NCBI GenBank assembly: GCA_038380435.1
Contig: JAWZYU010000001.1
Location: 13,992,001-14,056,000, forward strand
Source of the DNA: Ryuthela nishihirai
Lineage: Eukaryota; Arthropoda; Arachnida; Araneae; Heptathelidae
DNA length: 64,000 bases
Direction: 5' to 3'
A model generated the notes under the pieces. The model saw only the letters and a list, made by a program, of their open reading frames with translations, made no database searches and was not told where the DNA came from. Below, piece after piece: positions 33,605 through 44,450 of the stretch; positions within the stretch are counted from its first letter, which is position 1, and the number at the start of each line of letters is the position of its first letter. The translations under genes and the position numbers were made by a program.

Positions 33605-33629
33605 GCTAATTTTGACTTTAATATTATGC

Positions 33630-33872
33630 AAATTCCGGCTCTCCAACTGATAAAGCAGTCCTAACAGGATATCCTCCTATCTCTGAAATATTCGAAATTC
33701 CAATCTCTATGTATCGAAAAGTGGCGTGGCTATTCAGTGAAAGGGTGAATAAAAAGGTCTCACAAGTTAAAAACAACTGTGTAAAAGCAATACTCAAAAA
33801 TCGAGAATTAATGGCTATTCATATTAATTTAAAAGTACATAAGCAAAACACTGAATTCGTTCAATCTATAAG
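33630..33872 (+). repeat. Inverted-repeat arm (left); partner at 41,642-41,915
   Basis: The phrases taacaggatatcctcctat, gcaatactcaaaa, atggctattca and taatttaaaagyaca occur in the same order on the opposite strand at 41.6-41.9 kb. The arms are about 240-270 bp, diverged, and 7.8 kb apart. I cannot classify the repeat. Open frames across it are interrupted in both copies. Confidence 0.65.
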
Positions 33873-35629
33873 ATTATGTTTATATAAGAATTTTAAGTAT
33901 ACTGTTTTTAGCCAATGTTTGTTTATGTCATGTTTACTTGCAAAACAATATTTGTGTATTTTATTCTATACGTAATGTCATTTTTGTGCATGTATTCTTT
34001 GTGTCTATGTTATTTTTGTAATAAACACATATTCCATTGGGAAGAATATTATTGCTTCATAAATCGAAAGTGATTAACGATGTTTTGCCGGAAGCGATAT
34101 AATACTTAGTTCCGATATTGTGTGACTATTTGTTATTCGTTGTTGTATTGTTAAAAGAAATAACGTTCTTCATATTTAATTTAATATTATCGGTAGTAAT
34201 AAGCGTAACTATATCGCATATTACTAACGAAATGTAATAAAGTGACAAATGATTTCCCCGCAGCAAACAGCAAATGAATTGCTGCTATGGGAACAATTGT
34301 AAAATCAGTGCTCATCGTTCAGATCAAGTCATGAACATATCCGGTTCTTTTAACAATTTTTTCCTGAAATGCAAAAATTCGAAAATACAAAAATATTTCT
34401 TTTTTGAATCTGGCTTTACGAAAGCGAATAGTTTTTTTTAATAAGAAGACGAAATTTTGAATCATATCATAACAACGTCATTGAGGTCGTTCGTTGAATG
34501 TTCAGCAATTTATTTTAGAGACAGAGTCACATCTTTCACATTATGTTTCGACAATCCAACTGAGTTTTAATGTTAAAATGAATTTTATATCAATATTTGA
34601 ATTTTTTTATTGATTATTTTGTACCCATAAACATGACAAGCAAAATGTAATAAAGTTGAACTTTAATGTATATTGCACCCCCTATCAATTATTATTATTC
34701 AAGATCATAGCCTAAACTGGCCTAGTGGTTGTTAGGAAGCTAGCCATTGTTCCAGCAAGGCAAACTTTGTGTTTGCTCTAACTGAGGCAGTGGTCAGCAG
34801 TGACTTTGATCTTAGTAAGACATGTCCTTGTATGAGAAGGCCTGTAAGAGATAGGAGTAGCTTTTAGGATTTTTCTCTGTCCCAAATGTTGCAAAGCAAA
34901 AGCATATAATGGCACAATTCAATTCCAAATCAGGTGACCTTTAACGGTTTCTATAGAAAAATATATGTGAGAATAGACTTCATAAGAACATCGGAATAGT
35001 ATCTTGTTTCGATCAAAAAATTTAAAAAAATAATCATTTAGAAATGGCCACTCGAAAATAATGGTTCTAAAATGGCATGTTATGTATTCCTAATGTAACA
35101 AAAATTATTTATGAATGTTTTTCATTTACTTTTATTTAAATGGCTCTATCCGACAAATATATATGAAAGTCATTGGTTCTTTGTCATTAATAGAAAGTTT
35201 ATGAAAAATTGTCAAAATAAGTTTAAAATTTGAATTTTTCTTGAGTTCTTGTTTACATTACAGTTTCAAATCTTAAAAATGATTATATTACTTGTTAGTA
35301 AACGTAGTCATCTCTTCAGACAAACTCGTACATATATTATTGATCAGTTTGATTTATACGAATTTGTCCTACTTTTCCATCTAGTAAAATTGTAATTTTT
35401 TTAAGCTTTAAACGTGAGATATTGATTCTTATTACTACGGGAAGATGCATGATCTAGAAACTACATCCATAACTGTGCTGCATCTAGAATTAATTTTTAC
35501 TTCCCCTCAAATATATACTGCGATATACGAGAAATTAATATTTTAAAACTATATTCCGTTATTCGCCAGAAATTGCTGTCCTGCAAATGCGGCTGTGTCA
35601 AGTCATATCGATTAAGGATTACGTTATAA
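33873..35629. other. AT-rich non-coding DNA, no gene seen
   Basis: No supported gene. Around 34,590-34,670 a gcaaaatgtaataaag-type phrase resembles 40,040-40,060 (ataaaatgcaataaac). Confidence 0.35.
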
Positions 35630-35912
35630 AACACGATTTTTATTTTGTCTTCCTGTTGCTTTTCATACGTCAATTGTGTGCTTGTCAAAACAGTTGTTCC
35701 TCCGTATCTTTCGAACACGACGGACAAAATTTGATTTATGTGCAAACGAAAGTTTGTGTTGCCAGGAATATGATAGGCTATAAAATATTTACCCCCATGA
35801 TTCCCCCCCCTCTAAAAAGGGGTATTATTGAAACGATTGTTCTGCCATATCTTTGGAACGCGAGGGCCGAACGTAATAAGTTGTATGTCAAATGAAAATT
35901 TGTGTCGTGAAA
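35630..35912 (+). repeat. Dispersed satellite-bearing element, copy 3 (plus, left part plus one unit)
   Basis: It contains the unique left part (tgtcttcctgttgcttttca, caaaacagttgttcc), then one unit with ggctataaaatatttacccc, a C-run/G-run hinge and attgttctgccatatctttg, ending at atgaaaatttgtgtcg. Confidence 0.7.
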
Positions 35913-36174
35913 TTTTGTGCCAACTTTGAATATCCATTAAAGATTTATATATATTATTTAAAAGAATAGTTTTTTTTTTATTTCTTAAAAACAGTTGTTG
36001 TTGTTTTTTTTGGGGGTGGGGGATGGGGTGGAAATTCATTATTCGTTAAAATTGTATGTTTTTGTTTTTTAATAGATAATATTTCTTGCAGCTCTTTAAG
36101 AATATAGCTTTTTCTTCGCTGCTCTTCACTAAATTTTGACGGGGCTGTCTTAAAACTGCCCTTCAGCAAAAAGC

Positions 36175-36790
36175 ACGAAGGTCAGATATCAATACCAAAC
36201 GAAGGTGTACACTTTTAGTGTTTACTATTCCAGGTTAAATTGAAAGGTAGAGTGCCAAAAATAGACTTACACCAAACCAGCTGGGTAAAGCTATAGCCCG
36301 GAAGTGAGATGTCAGTACCAAAGGACGGAATTCATTTCCAGTGCGAAAAAATTCCCCTCCCCACACGCTCTCCCAGCCACATCTCTAATCGTATAGCACG
36401 GAAATCAGATTATAATAAGGAATCGAGCTAAATTTTCGTATCGAACAATACATGTATAATTTAAAAGCACACTTCCCAGATGCCGAGCTTTCCCCCCGTG
36501 CCACCTGTGCAGTGCTATAGAAGGTGTCAGATATCAATACCAGTGTAAAGGTCCAATTTCAGGTCAAACAATTCCCTGACAATTCTGAAAATTAAAGGCA
36601 CAGTGTCTAAATATAAAACCCTCTCCATGCAACCTTGGTACAGATATCGGTATCAATAGATGGTGTCCAGTTACAGTTTCAACAATTCCCCACATTTAAA
36701 GGCATTCCCCGCACTAAAGATTCCTCCCCGCTCCCCTGGACTACAACTTCAGTCCTATCTATAACAGATTCTATTCACCAACATTCCCTC
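36175..36790 (+). repeat. Degenerate ~100-125-bp tandem repeat
   Basis: Five diverged units start near 36,183, 36,306, 36,408, 36,528 and 36,640 with cagatatcaataccaa-like sequence. Each is followed by ggtgtcca(a/g)tt and aacaattcccc blocks. Confidence 0.6.
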
Positions 36791-37096
36791 AGGAGTGCTT
36801 GTGACTTCGCTATTTAACCCATTGTGGGCAAAATTTAATAGAATGTGAAGTACAAGTTCTCTTCGAATTTTGGCCAATATATTATCTGACTTCGAACTGA
36901 TTTAACAATTGCTGAGGCTTTAAAATGTAGTTTCCATCATCATCATCTCTCATCATTAATCGATAAGGGTAAAATCTCTTTGGAGAAAGTTTATTTGGAG
37001 AAATGAAAACCTAATTTTAAGGTTTATGAGGAAATCGAGTAAATCTCCGATTTTTTAAAATATTTTGTTCCAATTTCTGTTCCTCTTTTTGTTCAG

Positions 37097-37196
37097 ATAC
37101 CATCGATACCCTCACGTCAGCGCGTCACCACTGCCCTCAAGAAGTGGATAGATGTACCCCGTGAAGGGAAGAAGGCGAAAACGGGTGACAACAACG
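37097..37196 (+). CDS. Exon-like segment A2 of cassette 2 (predicted)
   Basis: 100 nt open in phase 0, preceded by the strong acceptor cctctttttgttcag and followed by the donor AACG|gtactt. It reads IPSIPSRQRVTTALKKWIDV and continues through EGKKAKTGDNN, a basic, probably disordered stretch. Length and phases equal those of segment A1. Confidence 0.4.
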
Positions 37197-37351
37197 GTAC
37201 TTATTTAAATATTTTTATATTCAATCAGAAATTCAAATTTTCTTCGCAGAATCTAGTATAGAAATATCTTTCTCTATATGTGGGTTTACATGTGTTCATA
37301 GATGTGCATTTTGTGAATTGAATACTCATACGAACTTTTTCCTTTTTACCA

Positions 37352-37411
37352 GATATAAAGTTGCACTCGTACGAGCCTCCAAAGAGGCATGACCAAGAAC
37401 AAATTCCATAA
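37352..37411 (+). CDS. Exon-like segment B2 of cassette 2 (predicted, terminal)
   Basis: After tttttaccag the phase fits A2 (D from G|AT), giving DIKLHSYEPPKRHDQEQIP and then TAA. Relative to the copy at 41,344, a 15-nt block (ctgatgtcaatgaag) is missing and the following bases differ, so the stop may be secondary. Exact boundaries are approximate at the 3' end. Confidence 0.35.
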   Translation, partial: DIKLHSYEPPKRHDQEQIP

Positions 37412-37704
37412 GGAAGGTAGGCTTTTCTCATTCAATATCTCAATTATTTGGCTAGAAATGTATTTTTCATTTTCTATTGAAATTGCTGTTTCATGTCTTG
37501 CTTTTTCAAGTAAATTAGACATTCTGATTTGTGGTGTTCTGAGAACACAGGACAGGAATCGGGTTTCGGTCACGTCTGAAAATATCGGTAAAAATTTGAT
37601 TAAAAATTCACTGTTTCATTATAGTGGGATTAGTACACAGCTCTCCTTCTAGCCTTTTATGTATAGCCCCATTTGCTGTCAGATTATATTAAGATTATAT
37701 TAAG

Positions 37705-38588
37705 ATAGATGGAATCCTTTCGACCTGGTCATTTAGCAGTGGCGTTGAATGGGTTTCAAAGTTGAGGAGACAACTTGCCATAGGAGAGGACATATTAGAT
37801 AGCCTTAAAGGGGTCCCTTGTCTCCGTCCTATTCTCAGCCCATGGAATCCTTTTGACCTGGTCATTTAGCAGTGGCCTTGAATGGGTTTCAAAGTTGAGG
37901 AGACAACTCTCAACTTGCCATAGGATAGGACATACTGGAGAGCCTTAAAGGGGTCCCTTGTCTCCGCCCTATTCTCAATCCATGGAATCCTTTCGACTTG
38001 GTCATCTAGCAGTGGCCTTGAATGGGTTTCAAAGTTGAGGATACAACTTGCCATAGGATAGGTCATACTGGATAGCCTTAAAGGGGTCCCTTGTCTCCGC
38101 CCTATTCTCAGCCCATGGAATCCTTTCGACCTGGTCATTTAGCAGTGGCCTTGAATGGGTTTCAAAGTTGAGGAGACAACTTGCCATAGGATAGGTCATA
38201 CTGGATAGCCTTAAAGGGGTCCCTTGTCTCCGCCCTATTCTCAGCCCATGGAATCCTTTCGACCTGGTCATCTAGCAGTGGCCTTGAATGGGTTTCAAAG
38301 TTGAGGAGACAACTTGCCATAGGATAGGACATACAGGATAGCCTTAAAGGGGCCCCTTGTCTCCACCCTATTCTCAGTCCATGGAATCCTTTCGACCTGG
38401 TCATTTAGCAGTGGCCTTGAATGGTTTTCAAAGTTGAGGAGACACCTTGCCATAGGATAGGTCATACTGGATAGCCTTAAACGGGTCCCTTGTCTCCGCC
38501 CTATTCTCAGCCCATGGAATCATTTCGACCTGGTCATTTAGCAGTGGCCTTGAATGGGTTTCAAAGTTGAGGAGACAACTTGCCATAA
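37705..38588 (-). repeat. 133-bp satellite, ~6.6 units
   Basis: Units carry gacctggtcatttagcagtg, ggccttgaatgggtttcaaa, gttgaggagacaacttgcca, atagccttaaaggggtccct and tgtctccgccctattctcag. The spacing of equivalent points is 133 bp, except one unit enlarged by about 10 bp (a duplicated ctcaactt near 37,905-37,917). Similarity between units is high, so the array is young. 133 is not a multiple of 3, and the reverse-strand ORFs across it are artefacts. Confidence 0.95.
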
Positions 38589-38589
38589 G

Positions 38590-40388
38590 CGAATTCTTTT
38601 GTTACGTTAGATTGCCCACATTGATCTTTTCGCCCCTACTGACGCACCTGAGATTTTAAACATTTCTTTTTTCACTTTATTTGTTGAAAAAAGACACAGA
38701 TATATTATCGTGGGGTAAAATGGAGCTGAACGTTTCGAAAGCAAAAAGCCAGGATGTTGCATCTAAGCTCCTTTATGCTTTCTGGTAACATAAATACACT
38801 TCCGTTCTAATTACACAAAAGATATTAGCTTATTATATGAAAGCTATTATTATCTTGATATTCAGTAATAGTTTTCTCTATTAATAAAATCAACAGTGTC
38901 CTCTCTGATATATGATCCATATTTTGTAAATCATCTGTTTTTAATAAGGATGACGAAATGCTATAGAGCAATCTCCTGATTATCAGTGATTAAGTGACGT
39001 AAGAATAACCTGAAGGGTTGACAAATGTAACTTTTTTATATATTTTGAATAAATATAAAAATTTACATGCATTTAGTTTCTACTCTTGAAAATATCACTT
39101 TAATTAACCCGATAAAGGATTTCAATTTACCAGTTCTTACTACTTCAATCTTCTTACAATTACATTCAATTGAAAATCGTGCAACTTCCAATTTTGTAAT
39201 CAGTTCGTAGTTCGTTTCATATCAATTGCTCTGCGTTAAAACTGCAAAGGTTCTATCTAAGTTGATTGACAAAGTAATTGAATACTAATTCGATAAATGA
39301 AGTAGGTTTTTTATTTTTGATATTACACTACTTTATATGCATAACGTAGAAAATACGGATACGCACATTTCTGTCATAACTATTACAGAATTGCAAAAAT
39401 GACAATGCAATTAAAAATAAAATTTCCAAAATATCAAAAATAGTTCAGATTGCACGGTATGATAATAAGAAATTTCAAATATGCAAATGAGTCTCGATTC
39501 TAAGAATTTAAGCGTTTAACGGTTTACAAACTGAATACAAAGTTTAGCATCCCTCTTCTTTTAAAGATTGCTTTGAACGTAAATCAACTGCTTCTATTTC
39601 TGATAGCAATTTCCTTTGCTAAAGATACCATAATATCATATCACGTGACATTTATTCTTGCCGAACTTGTTATCAAAGTGTAATGCTTCAGTTTCGTTGC
39701 CAGATTCAGTAGACCGTGGAGTGCGCAAACTCTTGTCCGCGGGCCAATCCCTGGCCTTTAAACAATTTTATCCTGCCCGCGCGAAAAAAGTCAAATATGT
39801 TGTCCTTCATCTGGCACAGTTAGATTGAACGATGATTTAATTTAGACGAAAGACGAAAATTTTAGTAACATTATAAAAGTAGCAACAACATCATTGAAAC
39901 CGAATATTCAACAGTTCCTTTCTTGGATCCAGTCCCATTCTTCACCTACGGCTTCGACAAACCTACTTCAGGTTTCACGTTAAAATTAATTTTGTATTAA
40001 TGTTTACTTTCATTTATTGTATTGTACTTATGTATATATGACATAAAATGCAATAAACAAAAATAAACATTTTTGTTCTTTTAGTACCACCCTGATTATT
40101 GGGCTCACAGCAAACGTAATATTTTTCTTTCTGCTGAATGCCAAAAAAAGGTTCTGTATCCTAGACATTGTTAGTTTGTTAATATGTCGGGAGAGAAGGT
40201 ATTATACACTTAAGAAGGCAATTTCAGTGAAAAAATGTCAATATAATTGTCATATATGAGCAATATTTCTTTCAACATTGTAATATATTATCACTAATAA
40301 AAATAAAGCTAGTTAACTTAATTATTGTAGTTAATTACCCTTAGGGCGTCTTGGTTTCATATTGTCCCCTGATTATACGATAATGCCA
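38590..40388. other. AT-rich non-coding DNA; possible hAT terminus at ~39,706
   Basis: At about 39,706 cagtagaccgtggagtgcgc followed by aaactcttgtccgcgggcca resembles a hAT-class end (CAGNGGTGCGCAAACT type), but no matching second end is visible. The rest shows no gene. Confidence 0.35.
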
Positions 40389-40848
40389 TTTAGACCATTG
40401 TCGGCAAAACTTACTCAAAAGTAGAAAAAAACGTTCTTTTCAAATTTTGGCCATTACATCTAAATTCGAACTGATTAAATAACTGGTGATACTTTAAAAT
40501 GCAGTTTCCATCACCACTTCTCGTCATTAATCGATAAGGGTAAAATCTCTTTGGAGAAAGTATATTTTTCTATGACCGTCCTTTCTGCTTTTACTTGATT
40601 GTTATCTACTATTAATTAAAAATAATAAATAATTTTTAACCAGCTCTATCAAAGACCTAAATCGCTTTTCACACTTTATTAATAAGAACTTCTCGTTTTG
40701 TGTTTTCGAAGAGTAAAAATCGATTGCATAAAGCATGTACATTTTAATGTTTATTTTTATTTTAAAAAAAATGAGAACTTAATTTTAAGGTTTCGAAAGA
40801 GTCCATAAAATCTATTTCTTATTATTTTATGTTCCTCTTTTTGTTCAG

Positions 40849-41188
40849 ATCATCACCGCCCTCAAGACGTGGACATATGTATCAAGTATTGAGGGCAGTA
40901 CCCTTGAAGGCAGTGCCCTCAAGACGTGGACATATGTACCCAAGTATTGAGGGCAGTACCCTTGAGGGCAGTGCCAATGAAGACCTGGACCTGGACAGAT
41001 GTACCCCATGAAGACCTGGACAGATGTACCCCATGAAGACCTGGACAGATGTACCCCATGAAGACCTGGACAGATTTACCCCATGACGACCTGGACAGAT
41101 GTACCCCATGAAGACCTGGACCTGGACAGAAGTACTCTTACTGATGTGCCCCGTGAAGGGAAGAAGGCGAAAACGGGTGACAACAACG
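40849..41188 (+). pseudogene. Exon-like segment A3 of cassette 3, expanded by an internal minisatellite
   Basis: Acceptor ctctttttgttcag and donor AACG|gtgctt match cassette 2. Its 340 nt is 240 nt longer than A2, so the overall phase is retained, but frame-0 stops (TGA) occur inside the expansion. The 5' part is a duplicated 58/59-bp unit (ctcaagacgtggacatatgt). The middle holds about five 25-bp units (atgaagacctggacagatgt). Both derive from the cassette sequence ctcaagaagtggatagatgt. Only the end, from about THR-LEU-ASP-VAL-PRO-ARG onward, matches A2. Confidence 0.45.
40875..41135 (+). repeat. Exonic minisatellite (58/59-bp then 25-bp units)
   Basis: Two units of 58-59 bp at 40,865-40,980 are followed by 25-bp units ending at about 41,130. 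The repeats appear to have grown from the single ctcaag.agtgga...gatgtacccc block of the ancestral exon. A 25-bp unit changes frame at every step. Confidence 0.85.
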
Positions 41189-41343
41189 GTGCTTATTTAA
41201 ATATTTTTATATTCAATCAGAAATTGAAATTGTCTTCGTTGAATTTAGTTTAGAAATATCTTTCTCTATATGTGCGTTTACATGTGCTCTTAGATGTGCA
41301 TTTTGTGAATTGAATTCTCATACGAACTTTCGTTTTCTTTGCA

Positions 41344-41421
41344 GATATAAAGTTGCACCCGTACGAGCCTCCAAAGAGGCTGATGTCAATGAAGCACGAG
41401 CACATTTTCCCCCTAACAAAG
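41344..41421 (+). CDS. Exon-like segment B3 of cassette 3 (predicted)
   Basis: After ttttctttgcag the phase-1 frame reads DIKLHPYEPPKRLMSMKHEH and on to FPLTK, then a donor-like AAAG|gtaaac. If unspliced there, the frame stays open for about 45 more AT-rich codons. In contrast to B1 and B2 it is not stopped at this position. Confidence 0.35.
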
Positions 41422-41641
41422 GTAAACTTTTTTTTCAGTATTGCATTTCATATATTTGTATTGCATATTGCATTCAATATCTGAATTACTTGGCTAGAAC
41501 TGTAATTTTTCATTTTACATTGAAATTTCATGTCTATCTTTCTCAAGTAAATTAGATTTTCTGATTTGTCGTGATCTGAGAACACAGAACAGAAATCGGG
41601 CTTCGGGCCACGTCTGTAAAAAAATGTAAAATGGTTTCATA

Positions 41642-41915
41642 ATGTGAACAAATTCAGTGTTTTAATTTTGTGCTTTTAAATTAGTGTGAATAGCCATAAT
41701 TTCGCGCGTTTTGAGTATTGCTTTCACAAAGGCCTTTTCTCGCTGAATAGTATGTTAAGTTTAGCATCTTGTGAGGCCTGATCTTGTTCACTCTTTAGCT
41801 GCATAGCCTCTGCACTTTTGTATACAGGGAGATTGAAATTTGCAAATTTTCCCATGAATAGGAGGATATCCTGTTAGGGATCCTTTATCCGTTGGATAGC
41901 GGAGATTCCCATAAT
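41642..41915 (-). repeat. Inverted-repeat arm (right); partner at 33,630-33,872
   Basis: The reverse complement carries the same ordered phrases as the left arm, with an extra ~30 bp segment rich in ctaaagagtgaacaagatc. The pair brackets the two exon-bearing duplications and the 133-bp satellite. Confidence 0.65.
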
Positions 41916-43184
41916 ACAACAGTTAACCGACTGAAGACTATAAAAACTCTGTTGTTGGTAATCAGTTTCCAAACCAAATATTTGCCAATGAGATTTACTT
42001 AACTATTAGTTAAATATTTGGAGAGTGCTATTTCAGTGCATCAAGTGGCAAATCAGTAATCCACACTCTTCATTTCCTGCTCAAATAAAGCTACCACAAA
42101 AGTGGCTCCGTGGGAATCACAACTTCTATCGAAAGAATCTAAAGAAACGAAAATTGTCTAAAATAAGAATTGAATTTGTCAGTATTTGTCAGTAAAAGTT
42201 GTAAAATAAGAATTGAATTGAATCTCCTTTTGTAAGTCAGTCACATAAGCTATGTCATTTTGGGCTTTTAAATTAGTGGCAAATTCAGTTTTGAAAGATT
42301 GTAAACACTTGAATTTTTTTTATAATTGTTGTCTAAGGACATATTTTCTAACACACACTGAGCTGTCTCCAATGGCTTACTGGATGTCGTTTAATTGGTG
42401 GGAGATGTGATTTACAGGGTTAAGGGGGTCACCTGGGTTAGATGATTGAGTAAGCGAAGGTGTAGATTGCCTCCTACATCAACTGGAACCTGTTAATTCG
42501 TGATAGAGGGTTGAGGTTCAGTTTTTTCATTCATTCTTGTGAGCCAGAAGACCTTCCTGATCACCAGTTATTAGTGGCGAAAGCTCTAGTGGAAAGTCGC
42601 TTGTCGAGAAGCGAAGGTGAATCATTCGAGAGAGGTTTTTGCTGATGAGAACAAGATCTATCCGTTTTAAATTAGTTGTTGCGCATGACACCATAAAATA
42701 TTTCTATTAAATTCACTCAGTCACTCAACAGGAAATAAATTCTGATTGAGGCTTTAATAAAAGTCATATGGTAATAATGTATTCCTGGCTGTTTTAGAAT
42801 GGGTATTGTATTATACGTTAAAAACTTAAGACTAATGGATTCACTTACTTGCGAGTAACTTTCCTAATATTTCGACCCCTGACTGTCGTCGTCCTCCGAG
42901 GAGTTAATCCCTCTTTTTTCTTCCACACTAACTGCCTATGTGTGGAAGGGTTTTCTCCAGGTTAGAGCAAAACACTCTGACATGGATGGTGCCTTGACGT
43001 GGCGTCAGAGCTTTTCACTAAACCATCTGGCAGACATCTTTTTTTATGTTATCGTACTTATATTAAACTTTGGAAACCTTCAATTTATTCCATTATAGAG
43101 TTGAACAGATGTATTTCCTAACAATAAATTTTTATTTCACATTTTGCACACATAGAACTTTATGAAGAACTAGCAGATTTACCC
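41916..43184. other. Non-coding DNA, no gene recognised
   Basis: No supported gene. At about 42,985-43,040 the reverse strand contains tctgccagatggtttagtg, which looks like a tRNA A box. The B box is unclear. Confidence 0.35.
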
Positions 43185-43880
43185 GGCGTTGCTGGGGTCT
43201 GAAACTTTCTAAATCGCAGAATAGATGGCCCTCCCCACGTCGCAAGATCTCGTTTAGCACAAACATCATTATACTCCATCTCCTCCATCCTCCGGGAGGT
43301 GGGGGCTCAGTCGGTAGCGCCCCAGCCACGTAATCTGTAGTTCCCAGGTTCAAGTCCCAGCTGGTTCAGCGTTGAGATTTGCCTCCGCAAAACTCCCCGC
43401 CCTGCTCACAGTCAGTAGGGGACACCGATGAGCTACCTCCATTTCGTATGAAACGTTAAGCAGTGGCCCCGTGTGCGGGCCAGCCATACCCTGTGCATGA
43501 TAAAGAACCCACTGGATGACAATGATGGGAGACTACCATCTGTCTCCCAACAGCTGTTCCAATGGGTTGAATTCCCATTGGAACAGCTGTTGGTCCCATT
43601 CCAACAGCAGTTCCAATGGTCTGAAGGCTTAGAAAAGATTGGGGGAGGGGTCCCCCAATCTTCTCTAAGCCTTCAGGAGCCTTGTGACCTTGCCATTTAT
43701 CCCATTGTGTGAAAAAAAGTGCAGCTCAAAGGTAAACAACACAACCTCCCCCTCCGGTTAAAATGTTCTCCCTCTCTCTTTTAGAGGAGAAACGAAATGG
43801 ACATAGTTCGAGGTACCCATAATGCTCCCCACGTCAGAAGTTTCTAAACCAAAAAACGAAATTTCCTCGATCAGATAATC
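43185..43880 (-). repeat. Dispersed satellite-bearing element, copy 4 (minus), split by SINE-A copy 7
   Basis: The left fragment (43,185-43,295) has gaaactttctaaatcgcag and ccctccccacgtcgcaagat. The right fragment (43,748-43,880) has ctctcttttagaggagaaac, gctccccacgtcagaagttt and a tctaaaccaaaaaacgaaat end that matches 27.8 kb. The SINE was inserted later. The boundary cctccatcctccgg/cctccccctccgg may be the target duplication. Confidence 0.6.
43300..43740 (+). mobile_element. SINE-A copy 7 (plus) with two hairpins
   Basis: The head (gggggctcagtcggtagcgc, B box ggttcaagtccc) and body are typical up to ctcccaacagctgttccaat. Then two consecutive inverted repeats replace the normal continuation: perfect 20-bp arms at 43,547-43,566/43,574-43,593, and 26-bp arms with one mismatch at 43,621-43,646/43,651-43,676. 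After these the normal 3' end resumes (ccttgtgaccttgccattta, gtgcagctcaaagg). Confidence 0.9.
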
Positions 43881-44284
43881 GAACTTTTCAAATCACTTCT
43901 TACCCACCAGATTCATCGGATACAATTTGCCAGGCATATTAACTTTATAGCAAAAGAAAATTAACTGTGATCTGAGGTGCATAAAAAATGTAAAGGTACA
44001 AAAATACTTTTATTAAACAAAATTATTTATTAGCATAATATTTAAAACATTATTAATGATATGTACTTCCTTTTATTGGCTTTTGAATATGTTCAAATTA
44101 AGTTAATGGTTTTAACTTCCGATACGAATTTTGTTTTTGAAGCTTTCATTTCAACAAAGAATCTCGTGTTCCGCACAAGCTTAATTAGAACGACTTTCAT
44201 ATCCACAGACCCTAGAGCGCTCGTGACCCAGCAAACTGAACAATGAGTTTATCACGCGAAATCGGAAAAAAATTACTTTGATGC

Positions 44285-44450
44285 ATTCATTATTTCAAAT
44301 TTAATGGTGGCAACAGTTATTTTGAATAATTTTCAACGGTTAATGTTTAATCACGGGAATCAGATATTAGTTTAGTGTGATGTATTCCTTTTTTCAAAAT
44401 TATTGGTGGCAACAGTTATTTTGAATAAATTTCATGCTTTAATGTTAAGT
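44285..44450 (+). repeat. ~98-bp direct duplication
   Basis: The phrase ggtggcaacagttattttga followed by ataa occurs at about 44,306 and 44,404, with similar flanks (gatg(c/t)attc before, ttaatgtt after). Confidence 0.7.

Larger units (their letters stand above)
36830..37600 (+). repeat. Segmental duplication copy 1 containing exon cassette 2
   Basis: This block aligns with 40,390-41,630. Shared landmarks include attaatcgataagggtaaaa, ctctttttgttcag, the cassette exons, tagaaatatctttctctata and ctgatttgt.gtg.tctgagaacaca. Conservation extends through intron-like DNA, so this was duplication at DNA level rather than retroposition. Confidence 0.8.
40390..41630 (+). repeat. Segmental duplication copy 2 containing exon cassette 3
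   Basis: This is the partner of 36,830-37,600 in the same orientation, 3.6-3.9 kb away. It is longer because of a 25-bp/58-bp minisatellite expansion inside the first exon-like segment and extra AT-rich intronic DNA. Confidence 0.8.

Noticed and set aside
37866..38404. Overlapping minus-strand ORFs repeating MTRSKGFHGLRIGR
   Set aside because: These are produced by the 133-bp satellite, whose length is not a multiple of three. There is no start or regulatory context.
37740..38590. CRISPR array
   Set aside because: The repeats are contiguous 133-bp satellite units without spacers, in a eukaryotic genome.
41690..42720. hAT or ZBED-type transposase pseudogene on the minus strand
   Set aside because: I tried to read such a protein across the inverted-repeat arm and beyond, but found no diagnostic motif, so no call is made.
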